From Pseudomonadota bacterium (lineage in GTDB: Bacteria; Pseudomonadota; Alphaproteobacteria; Rhizobiales; Methylopilaceae): a stretch of DNA of 6,107 bases. Each line of letters begins with the position of its first letter. Positions within the stretch are counted from its first letter, which is position 1. The stretch spans positions 1 through 6,107 of the forward strand of contig JAEWEX010000369.1 in NCBI GenBank assembly GCA_023389135.1. The letters run 5' to 3'. A program made the translations under genes and the position numbers. The notes beneath the pieces were generated by a model. That model saw only the letters and a list, made by a program, of their open reading frames with translations. It did not search any database and was not told the origin of the DNA. Below, one piece after another: positions 5,189-6,107 of the stretch.

Positions 5189-5200
5189 GGCCGCTCAGTC
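5183..5200. terminator. Shared hairpin at the convergent stop codons
   Basis: GACTGAG (5183-5189) pairs perfectly with CTCAGTC (5194-5200) around a GCCG loop. The stem contains the TGA of the exported-protein gene on one arm and the TGA of the glutathione transferase gene on the other, which are 6 bases apart. The + strand continues CTTCTT, a weak pyrimidine tail; the - strand continues GC-rich. It could serve as a compact two-way terminator or transcript-end stabiliser. Confidence 0.4.
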
Positions 5201-5821
5201 CTTCTTGGGCATCAGGGCGTTGTCGAGTTCGTCAGCCCGGCGGGCCGCCGGCCGTGCTGCGAGCCGGCTCCAGTAGGTCTCCAGCGCCGGCGTCCTGGGC
5301 ATCGTGCCGAACTGCATGCCCCAGCCGATCTGCGCGCCGACATAGAGGTCGGCCGCGCTGAAGCGGTCGCCAGCGAGGTACTCCCGGCCGGACACCGCCT
5401 GCTCCAGCGTCGCGAGCACCGCCTCGCGCGATCCGTAGCCGACCATGGCGCGCCGGTCGTCCGGCACCTGGACGCCGAGCGCAAGGTTCGTGGAGGACGC
5501 CTCCACGGGCCCGGCGCCGAAGAACAGCCAGCGATAATACGGGCCGCGCTCGCGGCTGCCGGGCGCCGGGGCGAGGCCCGCCTCCGGGAACGCGTCGGCG
5601 AGATAGGCGCAGATGGCGGCGGTTTCGGTCACCACCGTGCCGCCGTGTACCAGGGTCGGGACCTTGCCCATGGGATTTATGGCGAGGAACTCCGGCGACT
5701 TCATCCGGCCCCCATAACCCAGGACCTCGATGCGGTAGGGTTCGCCGACCTCCTCCAGCATCCACCGCGCGATGCGGCCGCGGGACATGGGGTTCGAGTA
5801 CAGGACGAGTTCGGCGGTCAT
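5195..5821 (-). CDS. Glutathione S-transferase family protein
   Basis: This 208-residue cytosolic protein has the two-domain glutathione transferase layout, used for glutathione conjugation, thiol reduction or isomerisation. The N-terminal thioredoxin-like domain (about 3-80) starts ELVLYSNPMSRGRIARWMLEE, with Ser13 in the position of the catalytic Ser of bacterial/theta-like enzymes, the cis-Pro55 in GKVPTL (52-57) and the glutathione-binding Glu66-Thr67 in TETAAICAYLAD. The all-helical C-terminal domain (about 90-200) shows the N-capping box FSAADLYVG (154-162). Length is normal. The ATG at 5821 is chosen because it begins the first beta strand and has GGGGAG at 5830-5835, 8 bases upstream; the frame stays open further upstream but that part shows no protein-like sequence. 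It lies downstream of the vapC-like gene on the same strand with 76 bases between them. Substrate is unknown. Confidence 0.93.
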   Translation of the reverse strand: MTAELVLYSNPMSRGRIARWMLEEVGEPYRIEVLGYGGRMKSPEFLAINPMGKVPTLVHGGTVVTETAAICAYLADAFPEAGLAPAPGSRERGPYYRWLFFGAGPVEASSTNLALGVQVPDDRRAMVGYGSREAVLATLEQAVSGREYLAGDRFSAADLYVGAQIGWGMQFGTMPRTPALETYWSRLAARPAARRADELDNALMPKKD

Positions 5822-5852
5822 GGCTGCTGCTCCCCTGTTGGCGGCGGGGCCG

Positions 5853-5880
5853 AGCCTACCACCGCCGGCGTGGCGGAAAA
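5853..5880 (-). promoter_or_regulatory. Candidate promoter of the glutathione transferase gene
   Basis: On the - strand a -35-like TTTTCC (5880-5875) and a -10-like TAGGCT (5858-5853) are 16 bases apart, and the -10 ends 31 bases before the ATG. The -35 match is poor, but the 76-base gap behind the toxin gene is long enough for a separate promoter. Confidence 0.3.
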
Positions 5881-5897
5881 GCGGCGGGCCACGGGGG

Positions 5898-6107
5898 TCA
5901 GGCGGCCTCGATGTCGGTGAGCCGGAAATCGTCACCCTTGAACAGCAGGGGTTCACCGCGCGCACGCGCAAGTGCGTAGGAAAAGCAGTCGCCAAAATTC
6001 AGCCCGGCGGGGTGGCGCCCCCGGCCGAACCGCAGGAAGGCGTCTCGCGCGAGCCGGGCCAGATCGAGGTCGACGGGCGCAACCTCGATCTTGAGGTGGG
6101 ACAGCAG
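5898..6107 (-). CDS. vapC: VapC-type PIN-domain ribonuclease toxin (partial, N-terminus outside window)
   Basis: Reading the - strand from the right edge gives 69 residues and a TGA at 5900-5898. The piece LARDAFLRFGRGRHPAGLNFGDCFSYALARARGEPLLFKGDDF carries the C-terminal half of the VapC signature: the HPAGLNFGDCFSYALA segment with the catalytic Asp40 (numbered within this fragment) and the KGDDF segment with Asp59/Asp60, followed by TDI at the end of the domain. VapC toxins are Mg-dependent endoribonucleases, commonly cutting tRNA or rRNA, and are neutralised by a VapB antitoxin usually encoded just upstream. The first catalytic Asp and any vapB lie beyond base 6107 on the right. The codons seen are intact, with no frameshift. 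Family is firm; whether the whole gene is functional cannot be seen. Confidence 0.9.
   Translation of the reverse strand: MLSHLKIEVAPVDLDLARLARDAFLRFGRGRHPAGLNFGDCFSYALARARGEPLLFKGDDFRLTDIEAA

Noticed and set aside
5869..5893. Inverted repeat CGTGGC/GCCACG with a 13-base loop between the vapC-like and glutathione transferase genes
   Set aside because: The stem is short and the loop long; there is no U tract on the - strand after it, so I do not call it a terminator.
1..6107. tRNA, rRNA, CRISPR, insertion sequence, prophage or riboswitch
   Set aside because: No repeat array, transposase, structured leader or RNA gene signature was seen on either strand.

Overview
The window is GC-rich, ordinary-looking chromosomal DNA from an alphaproteobacterium, most likely Hyphomicrobiales (Rhizobiales) or a close relative. 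The evidence is the strongly biased third codon positions, the TIGR02301-type periplasmic protein, the style of the FAD oxidoreductase and LysE proteins, and the small conserved-looking acidic protein. I see no rRNA, tRNA, CRISPR array, insertion sequence or phage gene. Intergenic gaps are short, and the longest stretch without a gene is about 130 bases.

Layout from left to right: (1) the last 27 codons of a + strand gene, probably a putative zinc-binding metallopeptidase; (2) a convergent - strand gene for a homocysteine S-methyltransferase family protein; (3) a divergent promoter region with a perfect 16-bp palindrome; (4) a + strand run of an FAD-linked 2-hydroxyacid dehydrogenase, an ATGA-overlapping NUDIX hydrolase and a TIGR02301 secreted protein; (5) an AT-richer spacer with two inverted repeats; (6) an 87-residue acidic protein starting at TTG; (7) a convergent - strand LysE-family exporter, also starting at TTG; (8) a divergent + strand gene for an exported 191-residue protein of unknown function; (9) a convergent - strand glutathione S-transferase; (10) the C-terminal 69 codons of a VapC-type PIN toxin, cut by the right edge.

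The only convincing operon is FAD dehydrogenase-NUDIX, probably including TIGR02301. The other genes form compact convergent and divergent pairs and look like unrelated housekeeping or accessory functions: thiol methylation, hydroxyacid oxidation, nucleotide clean-up, amino-acid export, glutathione conjugation, toxin-antitoxin. I found no clear new multi-gene system. The points most worth a second look are the methyltransferase with an apparent loss of the usual substrate-binding Glu, the palindrome inside the candidate leaderless promoter of the dehydrogenase, the three uncharacterised proteins, and the matching CTGA-N6-TCAG junctions at two convergent gene pairs.
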